Shown here one piece after another: positions 8,312-17,149 of a DNA stretch of 27,282 nucleotides. The notes under the pieces were generated by a model. That model did no database searches, was not told the origin of the DNA, and was given only the letters and a program-made list of their open reading frames with translations. Each line of letters begins with the position of its first letter. Position 1 is the stretch's first letter. Made by a program: the position numbers and the translations under genes. Source of the DNA: an uncultured Flavobacteriales bacterium (GTDB lineage Bacteria; Bacteroidota; Bacteroidia; Palsa-965). The stretch is taken from positions 1-27,282 of the forward strand of contig CALJIF010000073.1 of NCBI GenBank assembly GCA_937974275.1, read 5' to 3'.

Positions 8312-8319
8312 CAAAAATA
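8312..8319 (-). promoter_or_regulatory. Probable -7 box of the ybjQ-like gene
   Basis: Read on the minus strand, 8319-8312 is TATTTTTG, a perfect TAnnTTTG element 15 bases before the ATG. I could not find a convincing -33 TTG at the usual distance, so support is partial. The site lies back to back with the rimO promoter. Confidence 0.5.
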
Positions 8320-8367
8320 GTCCTTCTGCCGCTCGTGTAGCGTTAAAGTTGGTTAATCCTATTCGTA

Positions 8368-8397
8368 TTGCTAATCCTTTGCGTTCCACTACCTTTG
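8368..8397 (+). promoter_or_regulatory. Promoter of rimO
   Basis: TTG at 8368-8370, a 19-base spacer and TACCTTTG at 8390-8397 match the phylum consensus. Only 5 bases separate the -7 box from the ATG at 8403, so transcription should begin at or within a few bases of the start codon. This rules out the upstream in-frame TTG at 8349 as the start. Confidence 0.78.
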
Positions 8398-8402
8398 CAG
8401 CG

Positions 8403-9716
8403 ATGAAAACGAAGACACTGAAAAAGAATAAAGTGAATGTGGTGACGTTGGGCTGCTCGAAAAATATTTTCGATTCGGAAGTGCTGATGGGGCAATTGAA
8501 CGCCAACAAATTTGAGGTGGAACATGAAAGCACCGAAAGTGATGCAGGTATTGTAATTATTAATACGTGTGGTTTTATTGACAACGCCAAGCAAGAAAGC
8601 ATTGATACCATATTACAATTTGTAGATGCCAAAGAACAAGGGTTGGTGGAGAAGGTGATGGTAACCGGATGTTTAAGTGAGCGATATAAGGATGAATTGC
8701 AATTGGAAATTCCCGAAGTTGATGCCTGGTTTGGTACCCGCGATTTGCCCCGTTTACTGAAAACGTTAAAAGCCGATTATAAACACGAGTTGGTTGGCGA
8801 ACGTATTTTAACTACGCCGCATCATTACGCCTATTTGAAAATTTCGGAAGGATGCGATCGGCCTTGTTCGTTTTGTGCTATTCCTTTGATGCGTGGTAAA
8901 CACATTTCAACTCCAATAGAAGATCTTGTTACACAAGCTCGCAATTTGGCTAAAGCAGGAACTCGTGAGTTGATGATCATTGCGCAGGATTCCACGTATT
9001 ACGGATTGGATTTATACGGTAAGCGGAATCTGGGCGAATTGTTGCAGCGGTTGAGTGATGTGGACGGTATTGACTGGATTCGTTTACACTATGCGTTTCC
9101 TTCAGGATTTCCGATGGACGTATTGAAAGTAATGCGTGAAAATCCGAAAGTGTGCAACTATTTGGATATGCCTTTACAGCACATCACTGATAACATGCTG
9201 AAAAGCATGAAGCGTGGCACGACAAAGCAAAAGATCATTGATTTGGTAAATTCCATTCGTGATGAAGTTCCCGGTATTACGTTAAGAACCACATTAATTG
9301 CTGGATATCCCGGAGAAACAGAGCAGGATCATGAAGAGATGCTGGAATGGATTGAAAATACACGGTTCGATCGACTCGGAATTTTCACGTACTCACACGA
9401 AGAAAATACAGGCGCTTATAAACTGCAGGACGATGTTCCGGCTGAAGACAAACAACGTCGCGCGTCTGCAGTAATGGAATTGCAGCAGGGAATTTCTTTC
9501 GATATCAATCAAGCAAAAGTAGGGCAGGAGTTCAAGGTGTTGTTTGATCGTAAAGAAGGCGATTATTTTATTGGAAGGACCGAAGGAGATTCACCGGAAG
9601 TTGATAATGAAGTTTTAGTGAGTGCGAAAAGCGATTACGTACGAATTGGTGACTTTGCCCAAGTTAAAATTGACAAGGCAGAAGAATTTGATTTGTACGG
9701 AACTGTAATTAAATAA
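8403..9716 (+). CDS. rimO: Ribosomal protein uS12 (Asp) methylthiotransferase RimO
   Basis: This 437-residue radical-SAM enzyme adds a methylthio group to an aspartate of ribosomal protein uS12. The N-terminal UPF0004 domain carries the three cysteines of the auxiliary iron-sulfur cluster: Cys18 (LGCSKN), Cys56 (INTCGFID) and Cys90 (GCLSERY). The radical-SAM motif CDRPCSFC has Cys151, Cys155 and Cys158. A C-terminal TRAM domain (about 375-437) completes the normal architecture. LGCSKN and the absence of tRNA-type signatures favour RimO over the related MiaB. The start at 8403 is set by the promoter 5 bases upstream. The S46 peptidase gene follows after 33 bases and may be co-transcribed. Confidence 0.96.
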   Translation: MKTKTLKKNKVNVVTLGCSKNIFDSEVLMGQLNANKFEVEHESTESDAGIVIINTCGFIDNAKQESIDTILQFVDAKEQGLVEKVMVTGCLSERYKDELQLEIPEVDAWFGTRDLPRLLKTLKADYKHELVGERILTTPHHYAYLKISEGCDRPCSFCAIPLMRGKHISTPIEDLVTQARNLAKAGTRELMIIAQDSTYYGLDLYGKRNLGELLQRLSDVDGIDWIRLHYAFPSGFPMDVLKVMRENPKVCNYLDMPLQHITDNMLKSMKRGTTKQKIIDLVNSIRDEVPGITLRTTLIAGYPGETEQDHEEMLEWIENTRFDRLGIFTYSHEENTGAYKLQDDVPAEDKQRRASAVMELQQGISFDINQAKVGQEFKVLFDRKEGDYFIGRTEGDSPEVDNEVLVSAKSDYVRIGDFAQVKIDKAEEFDLYGTVIK

Positions 9717-9749
9717 GATAGTATTCATAGTAACCCTAATACCCGAATT

Positions 9750-11906
9750 ATGAAACGTTTGATTAGTGCTGTATTACTTTTTGTTCTCAGTTTTAATGTT
9801 CGTGCTGATGAAGGCATGTGGTTGCCCGTGTTATTGGAGCAACTTAACATTACAGACATGAAAGCGCGTGGCTTTATGCTTACTGCGGAAGACGTTTACA
9901 GTGTCAACAAAACATCCATGAAAGATGCCGTGTGCTTATTCGGCGGTGGATGTACGGCAGAACTAATTTCAAATCGCGGTTTATTGCTAACCAATCACCA
10001 CTGCGGATTTGGTGCCATACAGTATCACAGTTCCGTTCAACATGATTATCTGACAGACGGTTTCTGGGCCATGAATCAGAAGGAAGAGTTGCATACGCCC
10101 GGTGTAACAGCAACATTTATTCTGAGCATGCGCGACGTGACTAATGAAGTGCTTGCTGATGTGACATCTTCTATGGATGAAGTGAAGCGCAACGAAGCAA
10201 TCGGTAAAGCCATTAAAAATCTGGAGAAAAAGTATTCTACGACAGATGCTCAAGCCATGATTCGAGCTTTCTATTATGGAAATGTCTTTTACTTATTTAT
10301 GACTGAAACATTCACCGATTTACGAATGGTGGGTGCACCTCCAATGTCTATCGGTAACTTCGGTGGTGATACGGACAATTGGGTATGGCCTCGTCACACT
10401 GCTGATTTTTCGTTGTTCAGAATTTATGCGGGCAAAGACAATAAGCCGGCGCCATACAGCGAAGAAAATATTCCATGGACACCGCGCAATTTCTTTACGT
10501 TGAATTGTAAAGGCATTCAGCCCGGCGATTTTACGATGGTTTATGGTTTTCCGGGACGTACAACAGAATACCTTACATCTTGGGGCGTTGAATTAGTGGC
10601 TAATGTGTCCGATCCGTTGAAAGTAGATCTTCGTACGACGCGAATTAATATCATGGTTCAAGAGATGAATAAAAGCGCTGAGGTGCGCATTAAGTATGCG
10701 GCTAAGCGAAATGGTGTTGCGAATGCCTGGAAGAAGTGGCAAGGAGAGATGAAGGGAATCAAGGACAATGATGTGATTCGAAAGAAACAATTACAGGAAG
10801 CAGAGTTTTCAGCTCGTGTACAACGCAATCAGGAATGGCAGAGTAAGTATGGAAATCTTTTGACAGATTTAGCCGCGGCACATCAGGCAGTAACACCTTG
10901 GCAAATAACCGTTGATTACATGAATGAAGCTTGTTTTTCTATCGAGATGATTAAGTTCGCCTCGGGTTGGAGAAGGTTAGTAGAGCTCAGCACGGCACCT
11001 CAAATTGATCAGGCAGCTATTGATAAGCAAGTGCAAGGTTTGAAAGGTTATGTTGCAGGATTCTTTAAAGATTACGATGAAACAACCGATCGAAAAATTG
11101 CGGTAGCGTTATTAAGCGAAGCTTACACGGGAATGACAGGTCAACGTCCTGCAACGTTTGATGTGATCAAGAACAAGCACAAAGGAAATGTGCAGAAGTA
11201 CGTGGATCAATTGTACAGTAAAACGATGTTTACTTCACGTGCAAAATTGGACGCATTTTTAAATGCGTACAAACCTGCTGATCATAAGAAATTGCTGGCC
11301 GATCCGATGTATAAGGTGGGTGATGAAATGAGCTTGTTCATGCAAAATGTTGCGGTGAAAGAGTATAATGTGAAGAATGGTGAGATCAATCGTTTGCAGC
11401 GTTTGTATATGGAAGCGCAGATGGTTGTTTTCCCTGAAAAGAAATTTTATCCCGACGCGAATTCGACATTACGTGTGGCTTATGGTCAGGTGAAACCATA
11501 CGAACCGAAAGATGGTGTTACTTACAATTGGTACACAACTTTGGACGGTGTAATGGAAAAAGAAGATCCGAATATTCCGGATTACAAGGTGTCGCCGAAG
11601 TTGAAAGAACTTCACGCGAAGAAAGATTACGGTCGTTATGCCGATTCGAAAACCGGTAAACTACATACATGTTTCATCGCTTCCAATCACACTACCGGTG
11701 GTAATTCGGGAAGTCCTGTAATTGATGCAAACGGCAATTTGATCGGTACCAATTTCGATCGCTGCTGGGAAGGAACAATGAGCGACATTAACTACGATCC
11801 GGATGTGTGCAGAAACATTACATTGGATATTCGTTACACCTTGTTCATCATCGACAAGTACGCAGGTGCAGGATATCTGATGGATGAAATGAAAATTATC
11901 TGGTAG
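9750..11906 (+). CDS. S46 family dipeptidyl peptidase, DPP11-like (Asp/Glu-specific)
   Basis: The 718-residue protein has a signal peptide (MKRLISAVLLFVLSFNVRA) and the split chymotrypsin-fold of S46 exopeptidases, which cut dipeptides from the N-terminus of peptides in the periplasm. Visible parts are the His motif LLTNHHCGFGAIQ (catalytic His84), the probable Asp219 in VWPRHTADFSLF, and the Ser motif TGGNSGSPV (Ser653). Residue 671, 18 after the catalytic serine, is Arg in NFDRCWEG. In Porphyromonas gingivalis the equivalent Arg673 of DPP11 gives acidic P1 specificity, whereas DPP7 has Gly there, so I favour DPP11. No perfect promoter box precedes it; it probably follows rimO transcription. 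It meets the Nudix gene stop-to-stop with no gap. Confidence 0.94.
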   Translation: MKRLISAVLLFVLSFNVRADEGMWLPVLLEQLNITDMKARGFMLTAEDVYSVNKTSMKDAVCLFGGGCTAELISNRGLLLTNHHCGFGAIQYHSSVQHDYLTDGFWAMNQKEELHTPGVTATFILSMRDVTNEVLADVTSSMDEVKRNEAIGKAIKNLEKKYSTTDAQAMIRAFYYGNVFYLFMTETFTDLRMVGAPPMSIGNFGGDTDNWVWPRHTADFSLFRIYAGKDNKPAPYSEENIPWTPRNFFTLNCKGIQPGDFTMVYGFPGRTTEYLTSWGVELVANVSDPLKVDLRTTRINIMVQEMNKSAEVRIKYAAKRNGVANAWKKWQGEMKGIKDNDVIRKKQLQEAEFSARVQRNQEWQSKYGNLLTDLAAAHQAVTPWQITVDYMNEACFSIEMIKFASGWRRLVELSTAPQIDQAAIDKQVQGLKGYVAGFFKDYDETTDRKIAVALLSEAYTGMTGQRPATFDVIKNKHKGNVQKYVDQLYSKTMFTSRAKLDAFLNAYKPADHKKLLADPMYKVGDEMSLFMQNVAVKEYNVKNGEINRLQRLYMEAQMVVFPEKKFYPDANSTLRVAYGQVKPYEPKDGVTYNWYTTLDGVMEKEDPNIPDYKVSPKLKELHAKKDYGRYADSKTGKLHTCFIASNHTTGGNSGSPVIDANGNLIGTNFDRCWEGTMSDINYDPDVCRNITLDIRYTLFIIDKYAGAGYLMDEMKIIW

Positions 11907-12476
11907 TTATAATTTTCCTTCCAGCAATAACAGTTTCACTTTAAGAACTGCCGCAACGGTAAGGCTGTCCGTAAGAATGCCCTTATTCACGAGTTGATAC
12001 AATTCATCAAAAGGAATTTTGATGACGCGCAAGTCTTCATCTTCTTCCGGATGTGCAGCGCCGAATTGTAAATCTTGTGCAACATACAGTTTGCAGAATT
12101 CATCGGTTGCAGAATTGCTCAAATGCATATCTAGAATATGTGTCCACTTAGTTGCAGTAATTCCGGTTTCTTCTTTTAATTCCCTTTGAATTGAAATTAA
12201 CGGATCAATATTTCTGTCGCCGCCGCCTTCCGGTATTTCCCAGGTGTATTGGTTCAGCGGATAGCGATATTGACCCACCAGCCATGTGTTGTGATCTTCA
12301 TCCAAAGCAATTACGCCTAATGCAAGATTTTTAAAGTGAACAACGGAGTATGTTCCGTTGCCACCGCCCGGGTTTATCACATCATGCTTCGTTAATTTAA
12401 TCCAAGGCGATTCATATACTTCTTCCGAGTGAAGTGTTTGCCAGGGATTGTGTGAAGGAAATTCCAATTCAGCCAT
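11907..12476 (-). CDS. Nudix hydrolase, ADP-ribose/sugar-nucleotide pyrophosphatase type
   Basis: The start at 12476 gives 189 residues beginning MAELEFPSHNPW. An upstream in-frame ATG at 12494 was rejected because the perfect -7 box TATCTTTG lies between the two. A Nudix box follows EIPEGGG: the metal-binding core RELKEETG is intact, but the first glutamate of the consensus (G-x5-E-x7-REU) is Ile in this protein (NIDP where GEDP is usual). The flanking LGVIALDEDHNTWLVGQYRYPL is typical of the ADP-ribose pyrophosphatase branch, which clears ADP-ribose or nucleotide sugars in the cytoplasm. The gene abuts the end of the S46 peptidase gene. Confidence 0.92.
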   Translation of the reverse strand: MAELEFPSHNPWQTLHSEEVYESPWIKLTKHDVINPGGGNGTYSVVHFKNLALGVIALDEDHNTWLVGQYRYPLNQYTWEIPEGGGDRNIDPLISIQRELKEETGITATKWTHILDMHLSNSATDEFCKLYVAQDLQFGAAHPEEDEDLRVIKIPFDELYQLVNKGILTDSLTVAAVLKVKLLLLEGKL

Positions 12477-12479
12477 AGT

Positions 12480-12487
12480 CAAAGATA
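12480..12487 (-). promoter_or_regulatory. Probable -7 box of the Nudix gene, 3 bases before the ATG
   Basis: Minus-strand 12487-12480 reads TATCTTTG, followed by ACT and then the ATG at 12476. No clear -33 TTG is present at 19-21 bases. The position repeats the near-leaderless arrangement seen at rimO, bshC, trmD and the sensor kinase. Confidence 0.55.
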
Positions 12488-12544
12488 AATACATGTTAAT
12501 TTGTTTCGTGATGTAACTTTAAAACGAGATCACGTTATAGGCTT

Positions 12545-13342
12545 ATGCGGTATTTATTGTTGTTGTGTTTAGCCGTTTTGTGCATCGGTGCGCGTCGCCC
12601 GCGTGCGGATGTAATTCCGCCGGGAACAATGGCCATCACGGATTCCCTTTTTGTCGATGTCGCGCCAATGCGAAATTTAGATTATCTCGAATTTTTGTAT
12701 TGGACAAAACGCGTTTACGGAGCCCAAAGTGCAACTTATAAATCAATTCTCCCTGATACAACGATTTGGCTGAAAGCAGACTCTTCGCTTCATGAATTAC
12801 GCGTTACTTATTTGCGTCATCCTGCCTATCGTAATTGTCCTGTAGTAGGTGTAAACCACAAACAAGCCGCATTATTTGCAAAATGGAGGACTGATCGTGT
12901 AGCGGAATATATTTTAATACAACAAGGTATTTTGGACTGGGACCCGGGTGCGGACAGCACGACGTGTTTTAGACTGGATGATTATTTGAAAGGAGTACGA
13001 CAGGCTGAAAATGTTGCTGCACGTTTTCCTGCATTTCCGATATACACATTACCGGACACCACAGATATCAAAATCATCGCTTCATATTCGAATAGTCAAC
13101 CACGGAAAAAGAAATCGGCATCTGTTTATAGCAATGCTGTAAAGTTAGGTACTCAATATTTGAATCTTCCGTTTACCTATGCGCATGTGCGCTACGATAA
13201 GAAGTTGAATAACCTATTCGTGGAAGGAAGTTTGCCCGAATTAACACGAACTAATATTTGGCTGCCAAGTTCACGAGCTCCGGTACATAGTGACGCGGTG
13301 TTTACCGGATTTCGTTGCGTGTGTCGAAAAATGCGCAACTAA
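12545..13342 (+). CDS. Exported protein with a degenerate formylglycine-generating-enzyme (SUMF1) fold
   Basis: The 265-residue product has an N-terminal export signal (MRYLLLLCLAVLCIGARRP). Family landmarks of the SUMF1/FGE-sulfatase fold are visible: PPGTMAITDSLFVDVAPMRNLDYLEFLYW near the start, then YLRHPAYRNCPVVGVNHKQA and FAKWRTDRV, and finally TGFRCVCRK at the C-terminus. The same fold occurs in the gliding/T9SS lipoproteins GldJ and GldK. The Gly-Gly-Ser-Trp core and the paired cysteines of catalytic FGE enzymes are not present, and there is no clear lipobox, so it is probably a non-catalytic structural or binding protein. Neighbours give no function: it is divergent from the Nudix gene and convergent with the response regulator, sharing CTAA at the stops. 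Confidence 0.78.
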   Translation: MRYLLLLCLAVLCIGARRPRADVIPPGTMAITDSLFVDVAPMRNLDYLEFLYWTKRVYGAQSATYKSILPDTTIWLKADSSLHELRVTYLRHPAYRNCPVVGVNHKQAALFAKWRTDRVAEYILIQQGILDWDPGADSTTCFRLDDYLKGVRQAENVAARFPAFPIYTLPDTTDIKIIASYSNSQPRKKKSASVYSNAVKLGTQYLNLPFTYAHVRYDKKLNNLFVEGSLPELTRTNIWLPSSRAPVHSDAVFTGFRCVCRKMRN

Positions 13343-14025
13343 AAACCGATACTGCCGAGTACAGTAAAAACAATAATATTCAAGATACCGCTGCGTTTGG
13401 CCACATCAATCGCTTCTACTTTATTGTGTACTTGCAGCTTACCGTATATATTTTCAATGTGTTTGCGAACGGTCTTCGGACTGATAAATAATTTATCCGC
13501 GATTTGCTGGTACGTGTCGCCTTTTGCGAGGTGTTCTAAAATTTCAATTTCTCGCTTCGATAGCTCAAACGTATTGTTCTCCGGAATAGGCTCGGTTCTG
13601 TTGCCACGAATTAATTGCAGCGCTTTGGTGGCAATATGCGGTGACATGGGCGCACCTCCTTCCATAGCCTCTTCAATGGCAGCAAGTAATTTGGAAGGTT
13701 TAGAGTCTTTCATCAGATAACCGTTAGCTCCGGCAAGTATGGCTTGGAAAATATAGTCGCCTTCATCAAAAACGGTCAACATTACAATCTTCGTTTGCGG
13801 ATATTGCGCTCTAACTTTTCGTGTCGCTTCAATACCGTTCATGTTGGGCATGTTGATATCCATTAGGATCAAATCCACTTTATGTTGCTTGAGTTGATCC
13901 AACAAATCATCCCCGTCATTGGCTGTAAAAACATGCTCAACGCCCTCAAAGTTGCTCAGATTTTCAGCAATCGCTTTTTGAAGGTGGGGCACATCCTCCG
14001 CTATTCCAATTCGTATTGTATTCAT
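13339..14025 (-). CDS. NarL/FixJ-type response regulator
   Basis: From the ATG at 14025 the 228-residue protein has a receiver domain (residues 2-120) with Glu10/Asp11, phosphoacceptor Asp56 (LILMDINMPNMNG), Thr84 and Lys106 (LMKDSKP), then a LuxR-type helix-turn-helix (about 148-205: LSKREIEILEHLAKGDTYQQ onward through SPKTVRKHIENIYGKL). It should bind DNA when phosphorylated by the kinase encoded 53 bases upstream in the same direction. An in-frame TTG at 14046 was rejected in favour of the ATG, which opens the conserved TIRIGIAED strand. The short hydrophobic C-terminal tail (NIIVFTVLGSIGF) is unusual for the family. The stop overlaps the stop of the convergent SUMF1-like gene. Confidence 0.94.
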   Translation of the reverse strand: MNTIRIGIAEDVPHLQKAIAENLSNFEGVEHVFTANDGDDLLDQLKQHKVDLILMDINMPNMNGIEATRKVRAQYPQTKIVMLTVFDEGDYIFQAILAGANGYLMKDSKPSKLLAAIEEAMEGGAPMSPHIATKALQLIRGNRTEPIPENNTFELSKREIEILEHLAKGDTYQQIADKLFISPKTVRKHIENIYGKLQVHNKVEAIDVAKRSGILNIIVFTVLGSIGF

Positions 14026-14077
14026 CTCGACTACATTTGAATTCAAAGGTCAATCAATTACTTCGGTATTCTATACG

Positions 14078-17071
14078 TCATTTGCCGTAATCTTTCAGGG
14101 TAATGTAGACGGTTGTTCCCTTGTTTAACCCTGAAACGATTTTGAATTCCGCTCCGATTTTTTCCATACGAGTCTTCATGTTCTCCAATCCGTAGTGCCC
14201 GTTTTTTTTGACGGTGGTGTCAAATCCTGTTCCATTATCACGAATCGTAATGCTGATGTTTGGAGATTTTGCTTCTATCTGAATGTTTATTTCGCCGGCA
14301 CCGGAATGTTTAAACGAATTGGTAACGGCTTCTTGTGCCACACGGAATAATTCCATAGCTACACGCGGAGCTAAATCAATGTCTTCAACGTGCGAATACT
14401 GCATATTGATATCGACGTGTTCCGAATGCTCTGTCATCCTTTGAGCATGAGTATGAATGCGTTGTACGAATTCGGATAGTTTGATTTGTTCACTGTTCAT
14501 AGCCCATATACTGCTACGAAGTTGTTCCATGGTAGTTCGGGCAAACTCGCTGAGGTTTTCAACTTTTTCAATGGCAGGGGCAGGAACTTGGTGTTGTTCC
14601 AGTTTAAACGAAATATTGTCCAGTGAACTGATCATATAAGTGATTTGTGCTCCAACATTATCATGCAAGTCCCGGGCAATACGTTCGCGTTCATCTTGTA
14701 GTCGTTGTCTTACTTCCAATTCTCGCAACTGACGACGAAGTTTACGTTGTGAAAGATATCGGATGATAAGGGCGAGAATTGTTATAATGACAATTGCCGC
14801 TATGAGCAGAAACCACCATGTTAAATAAAAAGGCATTTCATGATAGATCGGAACACGCAAGACAGCTGTATTCCAATCGTAACCATTTATTTTATAACGA
14901 AGTTCAAAAATTGTTTCTCCGTAAGGAAGATTCGTAAACGTAGCAATGCGTTGTCCGACGGGCGTTTCGCGCCAGATAGAATCAAACCCGAGTAATCTGT
15001 AGTGATACACAATTTGATCCGCATTGATAAACTCCGGTGCTGCAAATTCAAAATCGATGTTACGTTCTTCGGGCAACAGTTGCAATAACTCACCTTCAAA
15101 ATAGTTACGCTCTTTATAATTGACACGAAATCCTGTAATCGAAGGTTTGACATCGTTAGCCGGTTGTTTTATTTCATCGGGATGGTACATGACAAATCCT
15201 TGTGCCGCACCAAAATAGCACCGCATCAATTCGTCCTGATAAAACGCGTTTACTGCGAATTCTTCGGACGCGAGTCCATGACGCGATTGAAAAGTTTTAA
15301 ATGTTCCCGACTTTGGTGAGTACGCCACAATACCTTCATTCGTTGACATCCACACCTGACCATCGCTTGTAAACACACAACCATAGACACTGTTATTGAT
15401 GAGTCCGTTACTCATGTTCAGGTGCCGGAACGTTTTGGTTTTCACATTCAAAATACTGACGCCGCCTCCCATCGTCGCGCACCAGATGTTGCCTTCAGGA
15501 TCTTCAGAAATACTGTTGGTGATGTTGTATGCGGGCGTGTTGATATTGCCGGGTTCATGTTGGTAGCTGATGAATTTCTGCGTTGATTCATTCAGCATGG
15601 CAAGGCCTCCTGATCCGCATACAAATAAGCTTCCGGATGTTGTACGAAGCGCATGCGTTACATAACCGAACTTCAATTCGGATGAATCATTTATTACATA
15701 TTTTCGGATTAACGTTCCTTCAGGTGTGTAGTGGTATAAGCCAACCCACGTGCTTACCCAAACGCTTTCGTCGTTATCGTTATAAATATGATGAATACTT
15801 TTACTTGCCATTTGTTCACTAACGGTTCGAAGTTGCCCGGTGTTTAAATCAACGGTTAAGACATAATTATATCGTGTACCAACCCAAAGCTGATCACGGA
15901 CAACTTCCAGTGAGGTAATGAACACCGTATCCAATGTACTATTCCACCACACCGGTTTCGTGTCTGTAAACGGAATACACAATCCGTTTGAAGTTCCGGC
16001 TAAAAGAATTCCGTCCACTTGTTTAAACGCCCACACCGGGCCATTTTTCAAACGTGGATTACGAAATGCAGTAACCGATTGAAATCCGGCGTTAGGTCCA
16101 ATGGATAAATTGATACCACCTCCAATCGTTCCAATCCACCACAATCCTTGACGATCGGTGTATACCGCATTTATTTGATCAGATGAAAGTCCGCTGCGAT
16201 CTCGATCGACTTTGTTGATTTGATAGCCTTTTACCTGCTCGGTTACATTGAAAATTTGCAATCCGGCGTCTGTCCCTACAAGCAACGTTGTGTCATTCGC
16301 AATATGAATGGAGCGAATAATACCTTTTGATGAAGTATAAATGGTGTCGGCGACAGTGCTTTGTTTGCGCAACAGCACACAATATTTCCCATTGCTGAAA
16401 ACGGTGTATGCGGAAGCAAATGCAACCAAAGGAGATTCGTTCGCTTGACCGGCGAGTTGTATTATGTGTTGACGTTGCAAATTTTGATTCAACAACTGCA
16501 CTTCGGTTGCACTCCAGTGCGCATAGGTTTTGTTAGCTTCATTGTAGTACAGCACACCACGTTTTAACGGATGATGTTGTTTTACAATATCACCTGAATC
16601 GTTCACGCGAAGTTGATATAGATTTCCTGCAGCACTGGAAACAACAATATTTCCCGTATGATCTATGGTGATGCTTCGAATCTTCGAATGAAATTGTTGT
16701 CGCTCCCGATCATCCAGATAAACGCGTTTAAAATATCCTTTGCGCTTATCGTAAACAGTAAGCCCGTTCCTTGTACCAATCCAAATGCAACCCTTTGAAT
16801 CTTCTACTAATTGTAAAACAAAATTGTCGCATAACGATGTACTGTCACCCGGAATTTGCCGGAAGACCTTGAAGCGGTATCCGTCGTAACGGTTGAGTCC
16901 GTCCTGTGTTGCAATCCACATAAATCCTTCCCGATCCTGAAGAAATGCGTTGACCGTATTTTGCGACAAGCCATCTTTTTGAGTGAGTTGTTGAAAAGAT
17001 AGATAGTTGTATTTCCCCATCGCAAATTGATGAGTGAACAGGAGCAACAGCACTAGTAGTCGTAAGGGCAT
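14078..17071 (-). CDS. Propeller-type sensor histidine kinase (Reg_prop / Y_Y_Y / HisKA_3)
   Basis: The 997-residue protein has a signal peptide, then repeated two-component-regulator propeller motifs (for example LTQKDGLSQNTVNAFLQDRE and the W-I-G/A-T-x-x-G-L pattern seen many times between residues 25 and 640). A Y_Y_Y domain (about 675-740) is followed by one transmembrane helix (752-773), a HisKA_3 dimerisation domain with His803 in RIARDLHDNVGAQI, and a HATPase domain (QEAVTNSFKHSG, DNGTGFD). It therefore senses something in the periplasm and signals through the separate regulator encoded downstream; there is no fused receiver or AraC domain as in hybrid versions used for glycan sensing. 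It is divergent from the unexplained operon starting at 17150, a plausible target. Confidence 0.95.
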   Translation of the reverse strand: MPLRLLVLLLLFTHQFAMGKYNYLSFQQLTQKDGLSQNTVNAFLQDREGFMWIATQDGLNRYDGYRFKVFRQIPGDSTSLCDNFVLQLVEDSKGCIWIGTRNGLTVYDKRKGYFKRVYLDDRERQQFHSKIRSITIDHTGNIVVSSAAGNLYQLRVNDSGDIVKQHHPLKRGVLYYNEANKTYAHWSATEVQLLNQNLQRQHIIQLAGQANESPLVAFASAYTVFSNGKYCVLLRKQSTVADTIYTSSKGIIRSIHIANDTTLLVGTDAGLQIFNVTEQVKGYQINKVDRDRSGLSSDQINAVYTDRQGLWWIGTIGGGINLSIGPNAGFQSVTAFRNPRLKNGPVWAFKQVDGILLAGTSNGLCIPFTDTKPVWWNSTLDTVFITSLEVVRDQLWVGTRYNYVLTVDLNTGQLRTVSEQMASKSIHHIYNDNDESVWVSTWVGLYHYTPEGTLIRKYVINDSSELKFGYVTHALRTTSGSLFVCGSGGLAMLNESTQKFISYQHEPGNINTPAYNITNSISEDPEGNIWCATMGGGVSILNVKTKTFRHLNMSNGLINNSVYGCVFTSDGQVWMSTNEGIVAYSPKSGTFKTFQSRHGLASEEFAVNAFYQDELMRCYFGAAQGFVMYHPDEIKQPANDVKPSITGFRVNYKERNYFEGELLQLLPEERNIDFEFAAPEFINADQIVYHYRLLGFDSIWRETPVGQRIATFTNLPYGETIFELRYKINGYDWNTAVLRVPIYHEMPFYLTWWFLLIAAIVIITILALIIRYLSQRKLRRQLRELEVRQRLQDERERIARDLHDNVGAQITYMISSLDNISFKLEQHQVPAPAIEKVENLSEFARTTMEQLRSSIWAMNSEQIKLSEFVQRIHTHAQRMTEHSEHVDINMQYSHVEDIDLAPRVAMELFRVAQEAVTNSFKHSGAGEINIQIEAKSPNISITIRDNGTGFDTTVKKNGHYGLENMKTRMEKIGAEFKIVSGLNKGTTVYITLKDYGK

Positions 17072-17076
17072 TGGAT

Positions 17077-17084
17077 CAAAAATA
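17077..17084 (-). promoter_or_regulatory. Probable -7 box of the sensor kinase gene, 5 bases before the ATG
   Basis: Minus-strand 17084-17077 reads TATTTTTG, then ATCCA and the ATG at 17071. I saw no -33 TTG at the expected distance. The box lies in the 78-base gap between the divergent kinase gene and the 17150 operon. Confidence 0.5.
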
Positions 17085-17149
17085 GGGCAAATGTCGTATT
17101 GTCCTTCATGTATGTGTAATGGAGATTTGTGTGAACATAAACAAAGAAC

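Noticed and set aside
8349..8402. Upstream in-frame TTG start for rimO adding 18 residues
   Set aside because: A promoter with perfect -7 box (8390-8397) and -33 TTG lies inside this stretch; the ATG at 8403 opens the conserved N-terminus.
13339..17071. Hybrid two-component system typical of a polysaccharide utilisation locus
   Set aside because: The kinase has no fused receiver or AraC domain, the regulator is separate NarL type, and no SusC/SusD or glycoside hydrolase genes are nearby.
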